DNA from: Legionella taurinensis
Lineage (GTDB): Bacteria; Pseudomonadota; Gammaproteobacteria; Legionellales; Legionellaceae
Reading direction: 5' to 3'
Length of the DNA stretch: 64,000 nucleotides
Assembly: GCF_900452865.1 (NCBI RefSeq)
Contig: NZ_UGOZ01000001.1
Span: 1,054,001 to 1,118,000 of the forward strand
Shown: piece after piece, positions 32,750 through 41,856 of the stretch
Layout: each line of letters starts with the position of its first letter
How positions within the stretch are numbered: the stretch's first letter is position 1
The notes under the pieces: model-generated
What the model saw: only the letters and a program-made list of their open reading frames with translations
Told to the model about the DNA's origin: nothing
Database searches by the model: none
Position numbers and translations under genes: made by a program

Positions 32750-34915
32750 ATGCAAAGCACAACCAGTATTTACGAGCAGATTAAACAGGATAAAAAATCT
32801 TACCCAGGGGTGACGCTTTCTTACAAAGGGGCGCTTTATACCCCGGACCATTTTGAGCAAAGCAAATACGTTGACCCTAACCCCAATTTAAGCCCGCTGG
32901 CGACGTTTACCGAACGATTCAAAAACATCGGTGCCCTCGTCATTCGATTCCATCTCGGCCAGGGCCAGCGTGCCGGATTACTGCAGCAGGTGGCCGAATT
33001 TGACTACCGTGATAATCCCGTTGAACGCCCTGCCCATGGCGATGATGAGGCCAACCTGTTCTTCAGCGACGTTGAATCCACCCATCCCAAGGCGGTAGGG
33101 CAGTCGCTGGAATTCATCAGTCATTTACCCTTGGGGCGTTCAAAATTATTAAACGAACGGGCTCAACCGTTGGTGCATGTCAATCGTCAGGGTACTTATG
33201 GCGAACAGGGGCTTTGGGATATTCTTCATGCCCCGGTATGGAATGTGGGTCGTAATCTGCGTTATGAATTAACGAAACAGGGATTTATTTACCTGACTTG
33301 TCCCGCTGAGTTTTCTCCGAAAGACAGGGCGTTGCTGGATAACGCGCTTCGCACCTCCGGCAAACCGTTTGCCCTGGTGGTGGAGCAGTTCGCCGCCCAA
33401 TCACAGACAGCGGCCATCAGTAAACTTCGTTTCTACATGGACGACAAGCAGGAATTTACGCGAGAGGCCAATGGCCTGGCGATTGCCACCGACAAGGAAT
33501 TTGCGCCCTTAGGCTGGATTATTCATGAAAAAACCGGTGACATCCTGCCCCAGGAAATCACCGAAGACATTATTCGCGTTTCAGCGCTCGCCGAAGGCGG
33601 TTTTTATGAGAAGCGCCCGACGCAGCAAAAATTGCTGCAATCTGGAAACCTGGTTAACAGCAGCGGTCTTGGGTTATTTATCCAGAATCAGGCCTTTAAT
33701 GCCATGTATGTGATTTTTGATTACCTGCAACAATACCCGTTTGATCCCCGACCGTTGTTAGATACGTCGCTTCAGGTGGTTTATAACCGCCTGCAGGCTG
33801 CATTAAAAGACGATCCTTCCGTCATTGACGATTTCTTAACCGGCGCCTTGCAGGATGAGATGGTCCAGCCGCTTAAAGTCAGTCAACCGCGCAGTAAACG
33901 CACGGTCTTGCCTGTTCGGTTTACCAATCCCTTTGTTGTCATTGATAATAATCTTAAAGCCATCGCCTATGCGTTTGAACTCAAAGACAGTGCGGGGCAA
34001 CCTGTTTTCCGTCCCTTTGATGACATGGCGGTAATTGAACAACACGATCACCTGATTGATGTGAAACTCAATGGCATGCTGGTTTTGCCTTCGTTTAATA
34101 CCGGCAGCCATGTGGCCTCGGTCTTGTCTACGGCCTTGCTGGTTGCAGAGCAGATGATTGTGGAGCAGCTGCTTTCAGATGCCGTGACAAAAGGCTCTGA
34201 CAGTGACTTTAACACCCTGTTAAAAGCCCTTCCTATCAAAGACACAAACGTGTTGTCCAGCTTTATGGCACTCCTTGCCAATTTTCCCGAAGAAGATAAA
34301 AAGCCGGTGCTGGGGGCCCAGTTTGACTATTGCCAACCCGTTCTGCAGTACCTGCGCAAGCTGTTAAATTTTGATAAGTTACCGGGTTTAATCTGTCGTT
34401 TTGCAGAGCCGGGCGTGAGCACGGAAGCCATTCTTAACCAGTTAAAGTCGGAGGAGCTCGACGTCCTGTGCAGCGCATTGAAAATGCTTTACCTCATCGG
34501 CAATAAGCTGCAGGAGTTTCCCTTGACCAGTGCTCAATCGGCCGCGTCGCGTGGCATCAATGCAGGATTGGAACCCTTGATTGCCCGTTTATTCCCTTCG
34601 TTAGCGAAAGAATTATCGATTGATTTAACCCACAAACGGTATGCCGAAGTCGATTTGCCTGATCCGGAAAAAATGAAAAAACGGCTGTTGGTTAAAAACA
34701 TCGATAAGTGCCCTTTCTTTAGTCAAAAAACAAAAGGGCCGTTGCTGGAAGAAAAACAACACGGACTGCAAGCGTCACAACAGGAAACGAAAGCCAAGTC
34801 GGATTCAACTCCGCCTTCGCCGGGCTTTTTCAGTCGCGTATGGGAACATAAAGGCACCATTGGCATTATTGTCGGAACGGCGGCTACTGTGGCTGGTCTT
34901 ATTTCGCAAATGTGA
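32750..34915 (+). CDS. Large hypothetical protein with C-terminal membrane anchor, candidate effector
   Basis: A 721-residue protein (725 if a GTG at 32738 is used; neither start has a Shine-Dalgarno site). No signal peptide. Residues 1-650 look like a mixed alpha/beta soluble protein without a family I recognise; notable segments are WNVGRNLRYELTKQGFIYLT and RFTNPFVVIDNNLKAIAYAF. A Lys-rich linker (residues about 640-690) precedes one hydrophobic helix at the very C-terminus (GTIGIIVGTAATVAGLIS), i.e. a tail-anchor layout. The PmrA-like box upstream, the lack of an export signal and the tail anchor together suggest a type IV effector that inserts into a host membrane; this is inference. Confidence 0.65.
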   Translation: MQSTTSIYEQIKQDKKSYPGVTLSYKGALYTPDHFEQSKYVDPNPNLSPLATFTERFKNIGALVIRFHLGQGQRAGLLQQVAEFDYRDNPVERPAHGDDEANLFFSDVESTHPKAVGQSLEFISHLPLGRSKLLNERAQPLVHVNRQGTYGEQGLWDILHAPVWNVGRNLRYELTKQGFIYLTCPAEFSPKDRALLDNALRTSGKPFALVVEQFAAQSQTAAISKLRFYMDDKQEFTREANGLAIATDKEFAPLGWIIHEKTGDILPQEITEDIIRVSALAEGGFYEKRPTQQKLLQSGNLVNSSGLGLFIQNQAFNAMYVIFDYLQQYPFDPRPLLDTSLQVVYNRLQAALKDDPSVIDDFLTGALQDEMVQPLKVSQPRSKRTVLPVRFTNPFVVIDNNLKAIAYAFELKDSAGQPVFRPFDDMAVIEQHDHLIDVKLNGMLVLPSFNTGSHVASVLSTALLVAEQMIVEQLLSDAVTKGSDSDFNTLLKALPIKDTNVLSSFMALLANFPEEDKKPVLGAQFDYCQPVLQYLRKLLNFDKLPGLICRFAEPGVSTEAILNQLKSEELDVLCSALKMLYLIGNKLQEFPLTSAQSAASRGINAGLEPLIARLFPSLAKELSIDLTHKRYAEVDLPDPEKMKKRLLVKNIDKCPFFSQKTKGPLLEEKQHGLQASQQETKAKSDSTPPSPGFFSRVWEHKGTIGIIVGTAATVAGLISQM

Positions 34916-34931
34916 CGCCTTTCTCAGCAGG

Positions 34932-34951
34932 GCTGGGCTCTAACGCCCAGC
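34932..34951. terminator. Hairpin between convergent genes
   Basis: GCTGGGC-TCTAAC-GCCCAGC, a perfect seven-base GC stem between the stops at 34915 and 34956. It may act in both directions; no U-run. Confidence 0.5.
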
Positions 34952-34955
34952 GTCC

Positions 34956-35840
34956 TCATTGCTTTCGCGCATAAATGAAAATAGACAACATCACTAGGCT
35001 CATGCCCGTAAGCTGCAGCATCGACAAGCGTTCCCCCAAAGCGGCCCAGGCAATAAGGCTTGTGGCAACAGGCATCAGGGCTGTGGACAGGGAGGCCAGG
35101 GTGGCATCATTCCTGCGTGAACCGAAATACCAGAAGACATAAAACAATCCCGAACTTAAACCCAGAAGCAGGACGAGGGCTGCCAGGAGAGGATGCCATC
35201 GCAGGCTCGGCCAGTTTAACAACCCCACCGGCAACAGTAAAAGCGCATTGATGCCGTTCATTAACGCAGATAGCAAAAACACCGGCAGTTGCACGCTTCG
35301 CCACTGGCAGAGCAGATAATACGCCGCTTCTGGCAGTAAGGATAAGAAAATCAGCGCATCCCCGCGCAGGGAATGGTGCGAGGCATGGAAGGAATTGCCG
35401 GCAAGGCAGACAAGGCCCAGGCAAGCCAGGGCAATGCTGGCTATTTTTTGCTGAGACAGCGTTTCCTTAAGAAAAATAAAGGCCAGTAAGGAAATGATGG
35501 CGGGTAAAGCGCTGGTAATAATGCCGGCGGCAGCCGCATGGGTGTAGTGCAGACCCAGTAACAGCAAGCAATTAAACAACAAACCGGCTGACAGGGCTTG
35601 GGCGATTATTAAAAACCACTGTCCTTTAGGCAGCGATTGAAAATAATCAGCCACTGTGCGTTTTCTTGCCGGTGTTAACCAATGCAGGGGCAAGAGCAGC
35701 AGAGCGGCTAAGCTAAAGCGCAGCAATAACAAAAACCACGCAGGACTGTGGGTGAGAAGGTATTTGGAACAAACAATGTTCACGGCCACCATGGTTTGGG
35801 CGGCGATAAGCCATAAAAAGGGGAGTAAACGTCTGGGCAT
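34956..35840 (-). CDS. DMT superfamily (EamA) transporter
   Basis: An inner-membrane permease of 294 residues with ten predicted helices and two EamA repeats (first: MVAVNIVCSKYLLTHSPAWF; second: PVFLLSALMNGINALLLLPV). Typical conserved points are the Arg after helix 2 (LLLLRFSLAALLLLPL) and the ALMPVATSLIAWAALGERLS segment with Glu. It exports metabolites or drugs in most characterised relatives; substrate unknown. Start at MPRRLLPF (35840). An AraC-type regulator gene lies 63 bases upstream on the same strand and may control it. Confidence 0.88.
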   Translation of the reverse strand: MPRRLLPFLWLIAAQTMVAVNIVCSKYLLTHSPAWFLLLLRFSLAALLLLPLHWLTPARKRTVADYFQSLPKGQWFLIIAQALSAGLLFNCLLLLGLHYTHAAAAGIITSALPAIISLLAFIFLKETLSQQKIASIALACLGLVCLAGNSFHASHHSLRGDALIFLSLLPEAAYYLLCQWRSVQLPVFLLSALMNGINALLLLPVGLLNWPSLRWHPLLAALVLLLGLSSGLFYVFWYFGSRRNDATLASLSTALMPVATSLIAWAALGERLSMLQLTGMSLVMLSIFIYARKQ

Positions 35841-35903
35841 TCCGGCATCTCGGTAAAACAAAGAGACTTAGTTTACTTTCACCGGGACAGGAATCCCTTA
35901 CCA

Positions 35904-36659
35904 TTAAACCGCATTCGCTTTGCTGAAAAAATCATGTCGCCATTGCCTGGGCGAGGTGCCGGACCAGGCTAAGAAAGCGCGGCTGAAGGCAGCCAGATTC
36001 TCATAACCCACGTCCATTGCAATGCGTTGCAGGCTGTGAGGCGAGGTCGTCATCAGGGTTTGGGCGGCAAGCAGGCGCTGGTCGCGCCAGTATTGTCCCA
36101 GCGTTTGTCCCATGGCCTGTTTAAAACGACGCTGCAGCTGGCTGACGCTCAAATGGCAATAAGCCGCTGGCCGGGCGAGCGAAATGGGTTCTCGGTAATG
36201 CCGATCAATCCACTGTTTAGCCAGCAGCACCCGTTGATCCAATAGGGGTTTTAAATCCTCATTCAAGGCGGCAAGCAGCGTCTGAATAATGGCTTGCGTG
36301 CTGTTGTGCCTTGTATTTTGAAGAAGGTAATGGTGGATGAATTTTAACAAATGCCCAAGCATGGGATTGATGGTCAAAAACGCAGGTTGTGTTGTGGCTA
36401 TCCGCGGAGGCTGCGGCAAATCCATGACTAAAAATAAATTGTCCTCACTGCCGGCAAAACCGTGTTGATGCGATGGCGCAATAAAGGCGGCGCGATTTTC
36501 TGTTAACAGGCCGCCGCGGTGATTGATTTCAATCTCGAGACTGCCCTGCAGGGGAAACACGTATTGCGCATAGGTGTGGCTATGACTGTGGGTTTCCTTC
36601 GAGTAGTGCCTGAGCTCAAGCGCAGGGTGGATCAGGGAATCGGAGTGCGGAGTCAACAT
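35904..36659 (-). CDS. AraC family transcriptional regulator
   Basis: A 251-residue regulator. The N-terminal cupin-type sensor domain carries a His-rich strand (HYSKETHSHSHTYAQYVFPL), which may bind metal or ligand. The C-terminal double helix-turn-helix covers about residues 150-245 (ISLARPAAYCHLSVSQLQRR and LQRIAMDVGYENLAAFSRAF), followed by SGTSPRQWR. It reads toward the EamA transporter gene 63 bases downstream, so joint transcription or local control of the exporter is likely, inferred from position only. Confidence 0.9.
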   Translation of the reverse strand: MLTPHSDSLIHPALELRHYSKETHSHSHTYAQYVFPLQGSLEIEINHRGGLLTENRAAFIAPSHQHGFAGSEDNLFLVMDLPQPPRIATTQPAFLTINPMLGHLLKFIHHYLLQNTRHNSTQAIIQTLLAALNEDLKPLLDQRVLLAKQWIDRHYREPISLARPAAYCHLSVSQLQRRFKQAMGQTLGQYWRDQRLLAAQTLMTTSPHSLQRIAMDVGYENLAAFSRAFLAWSGTSPRQWRHDFFSKANAV

Positions 36660-36852
36660 GGGGTTCGTCTAAAAATTAATCATCCATAGTATAACGCCTG
36701 TTCAGGTGGAAGGAATAGCCCCTCTGCCATGCAGAAACCGAGCCTCGCTGATTAATCTGCTAATTTATTGTGCATTTTTTATGGGTTTGGCTGGTTAAGA
36801 GGAGGCTTTCCTTGTAAACTAGCGTATTTGAATTTATTTTACTGGGAAAAGC

Positions 36853-37960
36853 ATGTTAGAAGTGAACCAGATTACTTTCAATTTAAGCGATTTGAATGAC
36901 CGCATTCAAGCGCTTCGGGGGTATCTTTGAATTCGATAATAAACGGGAGCGTCTTGAGGAAGTAGTCCGCGAACTGGAATCGGCTGACGTCTGGAATAAT
37001 CCTGAACAGGCCCAGTCCCTGGGTAAGGAAAGGGCTCAACTGGAAGCCGTGGTTCATCAGCTTCAGGATTTAAGCCAGAGCATGGTGGACTTATCCGAGC
37101 TTTTTGACATGGCCCGCGCGGAAGAGGACGAGGGCACAATCAGCGACATCACCCAGGAATTGGAAAAAGTAGAGAAACAGGTCGCCGATTTGGAATTTCG
37201 CCGCATGTTTTCGGGCAAAATGGATCATGCCAACGCCTACCTCGACATCCAATCCGGCTCCGGCGGCACCGAAGCGCAGGATTGGGCGGAAATGCTTCTG
37301 CGCATGTACTTGCGCTGGGGTGAGCACCATGGCTTTCAGTGCGAATTGATTGAATGCTCAGCCGGCGATGTGGCCGGTATCAAGAGTGCCACCATCCATT
37401 TCAGCGGTGAATACGCCTATGGCTGGCTCCGAACGGAAACCGGCGTGCATCGTCTGGTGCGCAAATCGCCATTTGATTCGGGCAACCGCCGTCACACGTC
37501 CTTTTCGGCCGTGTTTGTTTCGCCGGAAGTGGATGATGACATCGACATCGCAATCAATCCCGCGGATTTACGCATTGACACGTACCGTGCTTCAGGCGCA
37601 GGCGGACAGCATGTGAACCGTACCGATTCGGCGGTAAGGATTACCCACGAGCCGACAGGCATTGTTGTTCAATGCCAGACTGACAGAAGTCAGCACAAAA
37701 ACAAAGACCATGCCATGAAGCAGTTGCGCGCCAAGCTTTATGAATTGGAAATGCAAAAGAAAAATGCCGAACAGCAGGCTCTGGAGGCCAGTAAATCGGA
37801 TATAGGCTGGGGTTCGCAGATTCGATCCTATGTGCTTGATCAGTCGCGCATTAAAGATTTACGTACCGGCGTTGAAACCAGCAATACCCAGGCCGTGTTA
37901 GACGGCGATCTGGATCAGTTTATTCACGCCAGTTTGAAAGCAGGAGTAGGGGCAGCATGA
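36853..37960 (+). CDS. prfB: Peptide chain release factor 2, with programmed +1 frameshift
   Basis: Recognises UGA/UAA stop codons. Frame 1 starts at ATG 36853 and runs to an in-frame TGA at 36928-36930; reading resumes in +1 at 36929, giving 368 residues. Upstream of the shift the protein reads [16 protein letters not shown], downstream [13 protein letters not shown], which joins exactly like known RF2. The codon-specificity tripeptide Ser-Pro-Phe ([12 protein letters not shown]) and catalytic GGQ ([11 protein letters not shown]) are present. The stop overlaps the lysS start by 4 bases, the usual prfB-lysS arrangement. The frameshift makes synthesis self-regulating. Confidence 0.97.
36916..36931 (+). 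other. RF2 programmed frameshift site
   Basis: CGG-GGG-TAT-CTT-TGA-A: internal Shine-Dalgarno-like GGGGG three bases before CTT, then the TGA at 36928-36930. The base after TGA is A, whereas many prfB sites have C. Confidence 0.93.
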
Positions 37961-39444
37961 CAGAAGAGATTTTAGATGAAAGCGAAGTCTACCATATTCG
38001 CAAACAAAAGCTTGGCGAGTTGCGTCAGCAGGGTTTTAATTTCCCCAATCATTTTCATCGACAGCATTTGGCCGCGGAGTTATTGAAAGATTACGACGGG
38101 TTTGAAAAAGAGGCATTAGCCGAACAAGCCGTAAAGGTAACCATCGCCGGCCGTATTGTGTTGCGGCGCATCATGGGCAAGGCGAGCTTTTTCCATATTC
38201 AGGACGTGTCCGGCCGAATCCAGGTTTATGTCCGTCAAAATGATTTGCCGGAAGTGTATGAGCAATTTAAACATTGGGATTTGGGTGACATTGTCGGCGT
38301 CAACGGCATACTGTTTAAAACCAATACAGGGGAGCTGACTGTTCATGCCGAGCAGGTTGAACTGCTGACCAAATCCTTGCGTCCTTTGCCGGATAAATAC
38401 CACGGCCTGTCCGACCAGGAAATGAAATACCGCAAACGGTATGTGGATTTGATTGCCAATGAAGAGAGCCGTAAAACCTTCATTATACGCACCCGCCTGA
38501 TTAAAGCCTTGCGCCAGTTCATGGATAATCACCAGTTTCTGGAGGTGGAGACCCCGATGATGCACCCCATTCCGGGCGGCGCATTGGCACGTCCCTTTGT
38601 CACTCATCACAACACCCTGGATATGCAAATGTTTTTGCGCATTGCGCCGGAACTGTACCTTAAGCGGCTGGTGGTGGGCGGTTTTGAGCGCGTGTATGAA
38701 ATCAACCGCAATTTCCGTAATGAAGGGATTTCCACCCGCCATAACCCTGAATTCACCATGATTGAGTTTTACCAGGCCTATGCCGATTACGACGATCTGA
38801 TGGATTTCACCGAACAATTGCTGCATTTCCTCTGTGATGAGGTGCTGGGTAGCCGTCAGGTAAGCTACCAGGATTGGGTGATTGATTTTGCCAAACCGTT
38901 TGCGCGAATGACTGTGAAAGAAGCTGTTTTGCACCACCATCCCCAAATTCAGGCGGAGCAATTGGAGAGTGTGGACTCCTGCCGCGACATCCTGAAACAA
39001 AAGGGTCTTGGGTTTAAACCCTCCGACGGCTTAGGTAAACTGCAAATGATTCTTTTCGAAGAAACGGTTGAGCATTTACTTATCCAGCCGACCTTCATTA
39101 CCGGTTACCCGACCGAAGTTTCGCCGCTGGCCAGACGCAGCAACAGCAATCCGGAAGTCACCGATCGGTTCGAATTCTTTATTGCCGGTCGCGAAATTGC
39201 CAATGGTTTCTCGGAATTAAACGATGCGGAAGATCAGGCGGAACGCTTCCACAGGCAGGTAGCAGAAAAAGAGGCCGGTGATCTGGAAGCCATGCATTTT
39301 GACAGCGATTACATTGAGGCGTTGGAGTATGGTATGCCACCGACAGCCGGAGAAGGGATTGGGGTGGACAGGCTGGTCATGCTGTTTACCAATTCACAGT
39401 CCATCCGCGATGTGATTCTATTCCCGCATTTACGTCAATTATAA
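37957..39444 (+). CDS. lysS: Lysyl-tRNA synthetase, class II
   Basis: Charges tRNA-Lys, 495 residues. N-terminal OB-fold anticodon domain ([40 protein letters not shown]). Class II motif 1 is [20 protein letters not shown], motif 2 [20 protein letters not shown], motif 3 [13 protein letters not shown]. All active-site segments are intact and length is normal. Translationally coupled to prfB. A strong hairpin follows the stop. Confidence 0.98.
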   Translation: MTEEILDESEVYHIRKQKLGELRQQGFNFPNHFHRQHLAAELLKDYDGFEKEALAEQAVKVTIAGRIVLRRIMGKASFFHIQDVSGRIQVYVRQNDLPEVYEQFKHWDLGDIVGVNGILFKTNTGELTVHAEQVELLTKSLRPLPDKYHGLSDQEMKYRKRYVDLIANEESRKTFIIRTRLIKALRQFMDNHQFLEVETPMMHPIPGGALARPFVTHHNTLDMQMFLRIAPELYLKRLVVGGFERVYEINRNFRNEGISTRHNPEFTMIEFYQAYADYDDLMDFTEQLLHFLCDEVLGSRQVSYQDWVIDFAKPFARMTVKEAVLHHHPQIQAEQLESVDSCRDILKQKGLGFKPSDGLGKLQMILFEETVEHLLIQPTFITGYPTEVSPLARRSNSNPEVTDRFEFFIAGREIANGFSELNDAEDQAERFHRQVAEKEAGDLEAMHFDSDYIEALEYGMPPTAGEGIGVDRLVMLFTNSQSIRDVILFPHLRQL

Positions 39445-39450
39445 AAGGAG

Positions 39451-39473
39451 CCTCACCGTGCATCACGGTGAGG
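39451..39473. terminator. Hairpin terminator between lysS and the convergent gene
   Basis: CCTCACCGTG-CAT-CACGGTGAGG, a perfect ten-base stem with a three-base loop, starting seven bases after the lysS stop. On the minus strand it is followed by CTCCTTTTAT, so it also suits the gene at 39484. Confidence 0.8.
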
Positions 39474-39483
39474 GCCGCCTGCC

Positions 39484-39912
39484 TTATTGCACCGTAATAT
39501 TCAGTAAATCGGTTCGGCTGGGTTGCGAGCATAAAAATTGACTCGGCACATTGCCGCCGCCCGCCACCGTTTTACAGATTTCAGGGCCATTGTGCACCCC
39601 GTTTGCAAAATTGGAATTAAACACCAGATTTAAAAAACAGCTTTGGCCATGGGCAAGGACAAAAGGATTCTGGCAGGCGTTTGGGCCTGCGGTGATCTGT
39701 TGAACGCCGGTGAGCGGAACCAGGGTCAGTTCACGGGTAATCAGGGTATTGTTAGTGACCAGGTATTGGGCTCCCACGATATCCCCTGGGGCAATCAATG
39801 CGGGTGGTCTTACGGTGTTTATAATACTGAATTTGGGCTGCGTCCCGGCATTGCCTAAAGCGGAAAGCAGAATGAGTCCGAAGCCGAAAATGCCAGGTAT
39901 CCTTTTTTTCAT
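39484..39912 (-). CDS. Secreted beta-domain protein, unknown function
   Basis: A 142-residue exported protein with a signal peptide (IFGFGLILLSALGNAG). The mature part is one beta-sandwich-like domain: ALIAPGDIVGAQYLVTNNT, then LTLVPLTGVQQITAGPNACQ, then LAHGQSCFLNLVF and FLCSQPSRTDLLNITV. I recognise this pattern from the N-terminal region of larger Legionella surface proteins; here it stands alone. Four Cys may form two disulfides. Convergent with lysS across the hairpin at 39451. Confidence 0.72.
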   Translation of the reverse strand: MKKRIPGIFGFGLILLSALGNAGTQPKFSIINTVRPPALIAPGDIVGAQYLVTNNTLITRELTLVPLTGVQQITAGPNACQNPFVLAHGQSCFLNLVFNSNFANGVHNGPEICKTVAGGGNVPSQFLCSQPSRTDLLNITVQ

Positions 39913-40104
39913 GAACGTGTCCCTTAAGAAAAATGTTAAGCGGTGAGGAGTATTCCCTTGAATGCCTCCTGTCGAATCTTATAATTTCACTCCTTTTAAG
40001 CAAAAGCAACTGCCGACCGGTGTTGCGGTTGCCGTGGATTAATCCCTGGATGCCGCTGTCTTTAAGCAGAGTACCGGTAAGCCGGAAACCCGGTTACGCG
40101 GAAG

Positions 40105-40608
40105 TCAATGCCTCTGGCGCTCAGACAGCGCGTGGCAATTTTTATATTTTTTCTGACTGCCGCAGGGACAGGGCGCATTGCGGGAAATGGCGCGTTTATG
40201 TTGCGGTTTCGCATAAAGCGGTTTATGAGCTGCCGTGTAAAACCATTGCCCCTCCGCGCGTATGAATTCACTGCGTTCATGAATGGCCTGTAATTTGCCG
40301 CCATCCCGCAGGCTGGCTAGAAATTCGACATAACCCCGATCCGGGTTGTCGGAGTCGAGCGTGCAGTTGACCACTTGAAGACCAAGCCAATCGACTTTAG
40401 CAGCCCATTGCGCTACCTCGTGTTCATGAAAGCCAAGCAGAGGCTCACCTTTCATGGTGTTTTTAATGTAAGTCATGTTGGCTTGCGTATAAGCCGTGTA
40501 ACGTGAGCGCATCAGGGCCTCAGGGGTAGGCGGGCGCTGCGATTGCTCAAGGTATAAACCGCAGCATTGCTTGTAGTCTTTAAGTGAGCCGCAAGGACAA
40601 TCAGCCAT
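40105..40608 (-). CDS. ychJ: YchJ family protein with two SEC-C motifs
   Basis: A 167-residue UPF0225/YchJ protein. An N-terminal SEC-C zinc motif (CPCGSLKDYKQCCG, residues 4-17), a central NTF2-like domain (PEALMRSRYTAYTQANMTYI; EVAQWAAKVDWLGLQVV), and a C-terminal SEC-C motif (APCPCGSQKKYKNCHA) with His in the last zinc position. Function unknown; the zinc motifs suggest interaction with ribosomal or SecA-like partners. The 190 bases between it and the gene ending at 39912 hold nothing I can identify. Confidence 0.9.
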   Translation of the reverse strand: MADCPCGSLKDYKQCCGLYLEQSQRPPTPEALMRSRYTAYTQANMTYIKNTMKGEPLLGFHEHEVAQWAAKVDWLGLQVVNCTLDSDNPDRGYVEFLASLRDGGKLQAIHERSEFIRAEGQWFYTAAHKPLYAKPQHKRAISRNAPCPCGSQKKYKNCHALSERQRH

Positions 40609-40677
40609 TCATTCACTCCCGCAATAGTACTTTGATGCCAATAATATCATGAGTATAATCAAGATGTTCATATAAAT

Positions 40678-40702
40678 GCCGGGAGGTTGAGTGCCTCCCG
40701 GC
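40678..40702. other. Strong hairpin in a divergent intergenic region
   Basis: GCCGGGAGG-TTGAGTG-CCTCCCGGC, a perfect nine-base GC stem, 32 bases before the ATG at 40734. It does not lie after any gene end: the flanking genes diverge. No U-run. Possible 5'-leader structure. Confidence 0.6.
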
Positions 40703-40733
40703 CTGTTGTCCATTTGTAAAGGAATAACCAACC

Positions 40734-41462
40734 ATGATTACTCTGTATCAGTTCCCCTGCCATTGGGGGTTGCCCAATGCCAGCCCCTTCTGCTTAAAGC
40801 TTGAGACTTACCTGCGCATGATTGAAATGCCTTATGAAATCCGTTTTGTCATGGATCCGCGCAAGAGTCCAAAGGGAAAGCTGCCCTGCCTTAAGATCGA
40901 AGGAGAACTTCTCCCCGACAGTGAACTGATCATTGACCACCTGAAGGAAAAATACGGCGATGTCCTCGATGGCAAGCTCCGTGACGATCAACGTGCCTTA
41001 ATGACCCTGCTGGACAATGCCTTTACTGAACGCGTGTACTGGTTCATGCTGTATTACCGTTGGCAGCAGGACGCAGGCTGGGCTTTTGTGAAAGAGGGCT
41101 TTTTTGGCAAACTCCCCTGGATTGCCAGACAATTTGTCCCCAACAGCGTCAGGAAAGCCACCCTTCACGCGCTCCATCAGCAGGGAACTGGCCGCCATAA
41201 ACCGGAGGAGGTGTTCAAACTCGCCACAAAAACGCTGGATGCCATTGCCATAACCCTTGGCAACAAAAAATATTTCCTCGGTGACGAGATTACCAGCATT
41301 GATGCAACGGCTTTTGCTTTCCTGGTCAATATTGTCTGGGTCCCCTACGAGGATCCTTTAAAATCCTATCTGCAAAAACACAGCAATATTTTGAATTATT
41401 GTGAACGAATTTGGAGCATTTTTTACCCTGAAATCGAGAGACCATTCCCGCTGATGAAATGA
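40734..41462 (+). CDS. Glutathione S-transferase-like protein (FAX/metaxin type)
   Basis: A 242-residue GST-fold protein. The N-terminal thioredoxin-like domain reads ITLYQFPCHWGLPNASPFCL with KLETYLRMIEMPYE, then PKGKLPCLKIEGELLPDSEL, where the cis-Pro-equivalent and the D-S-E-L glutathione-binding turn are visible. The helical C-terminal domain has YFLGDEITSIDATAFAFL. This arrangement is typical of the failed-axon-connection/metaxin-like branch rather than classical GSTs. AAGGAA precedes the ATG. The substrate is unknown. Confidence 0.85.
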   Translation: MITLYQFPCHWGLPNASPFCLKLETYLRMIEMPYEIRFVMDPRKSPKGKLPCLKIEGELLPDSELIIDHLKEKYGDVLDGKLRDDQRALMTLLDNAFTERVYWFMLYYRWQQDAGWAFVKEGFFGKLPWIARQFVPNSVRKATLHALHQQGTGRHKPEEVFKLATKTLDAIAITLGNKKYFLGDEITSIDATAFAFLVNIVWVPYEDPLKSYLQKHSNILNYCERIWSIFYPEIERPFPLMK

Positions 41463-41557
41463 TTGTCTTTTTTCCTGAATCATAGCCAGGTATTTACTTT
41501 GCAAGCGTATTTTATTTTGTTAAGATTTATTTGCATAAATAACAACAGAGGTAGAAA

Positions 41558-41779
41558 ATGCCTATTATTAGTGGGAATCGTTTCCAGAAAAAAGAAAAAA
41601 TCAAGGCTGAAATCAGCAGTGAAACTTTCGAGAAAATCAATGCTTATTGCGCTTGGGCAAATATTGATGACATTGGTTTCTTCATTGAAGAAGCAGCCGG
41701 TTTCGTTTTCAACAAAGACCGTGAGTGGAAAAAATTAAAAAAACAAGCCAAAAAACGCTCTGAAACGACTTCAGCTTGA
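41558..41779 (+). CDS. Small basic conserved protein
   Basis: A 73-residue protein, very Lys-rich. KIKAEISSETFEKINAYCAW followed by IEEAAGFVFNKDREWKK resembles a ribbon-helix-helix-like or other small helical regulator, but I cannot name the family. GAGGT before the ATG and a strong terminator four bases after the stop show a compact monocistronic gene. A DNA-binding role is possible from charge and shape only. Confidence 0.72.
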   Translation: MPIISGNRFQKKEKIKAEISSETFEKINAYCAWANIDDIGFFIEEAAGFVFNKDREWKKLKKQAKKRSETTSA

Positions 41780-41782
41780 TTT

Positions 41783-41815
41783 AAAAGAGCGGCACGTCAA
41801 GTGCCGTTCTTTTAA
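41783..41815. terminator. Intrinsic terminator
   Basis: AAAAGAGCGGCAC-GTCAA-GTGCCGTTCTTTT, a thirteen-base stem with one wobble and U-runs on both strands. Confidence 0.9.
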
Positions 41816-41856
41816 CTGCATTCTCTGCCATCCCTTCTTAAATTAAGCCTAGACTA

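Noticed and set aside
38116-39000. Long minus-strand open frame (294 codons) inside lysS
   Set aside because: Mirror frame of a highly conserved gene; His-rich, no ribosome site and no recognisable domain.
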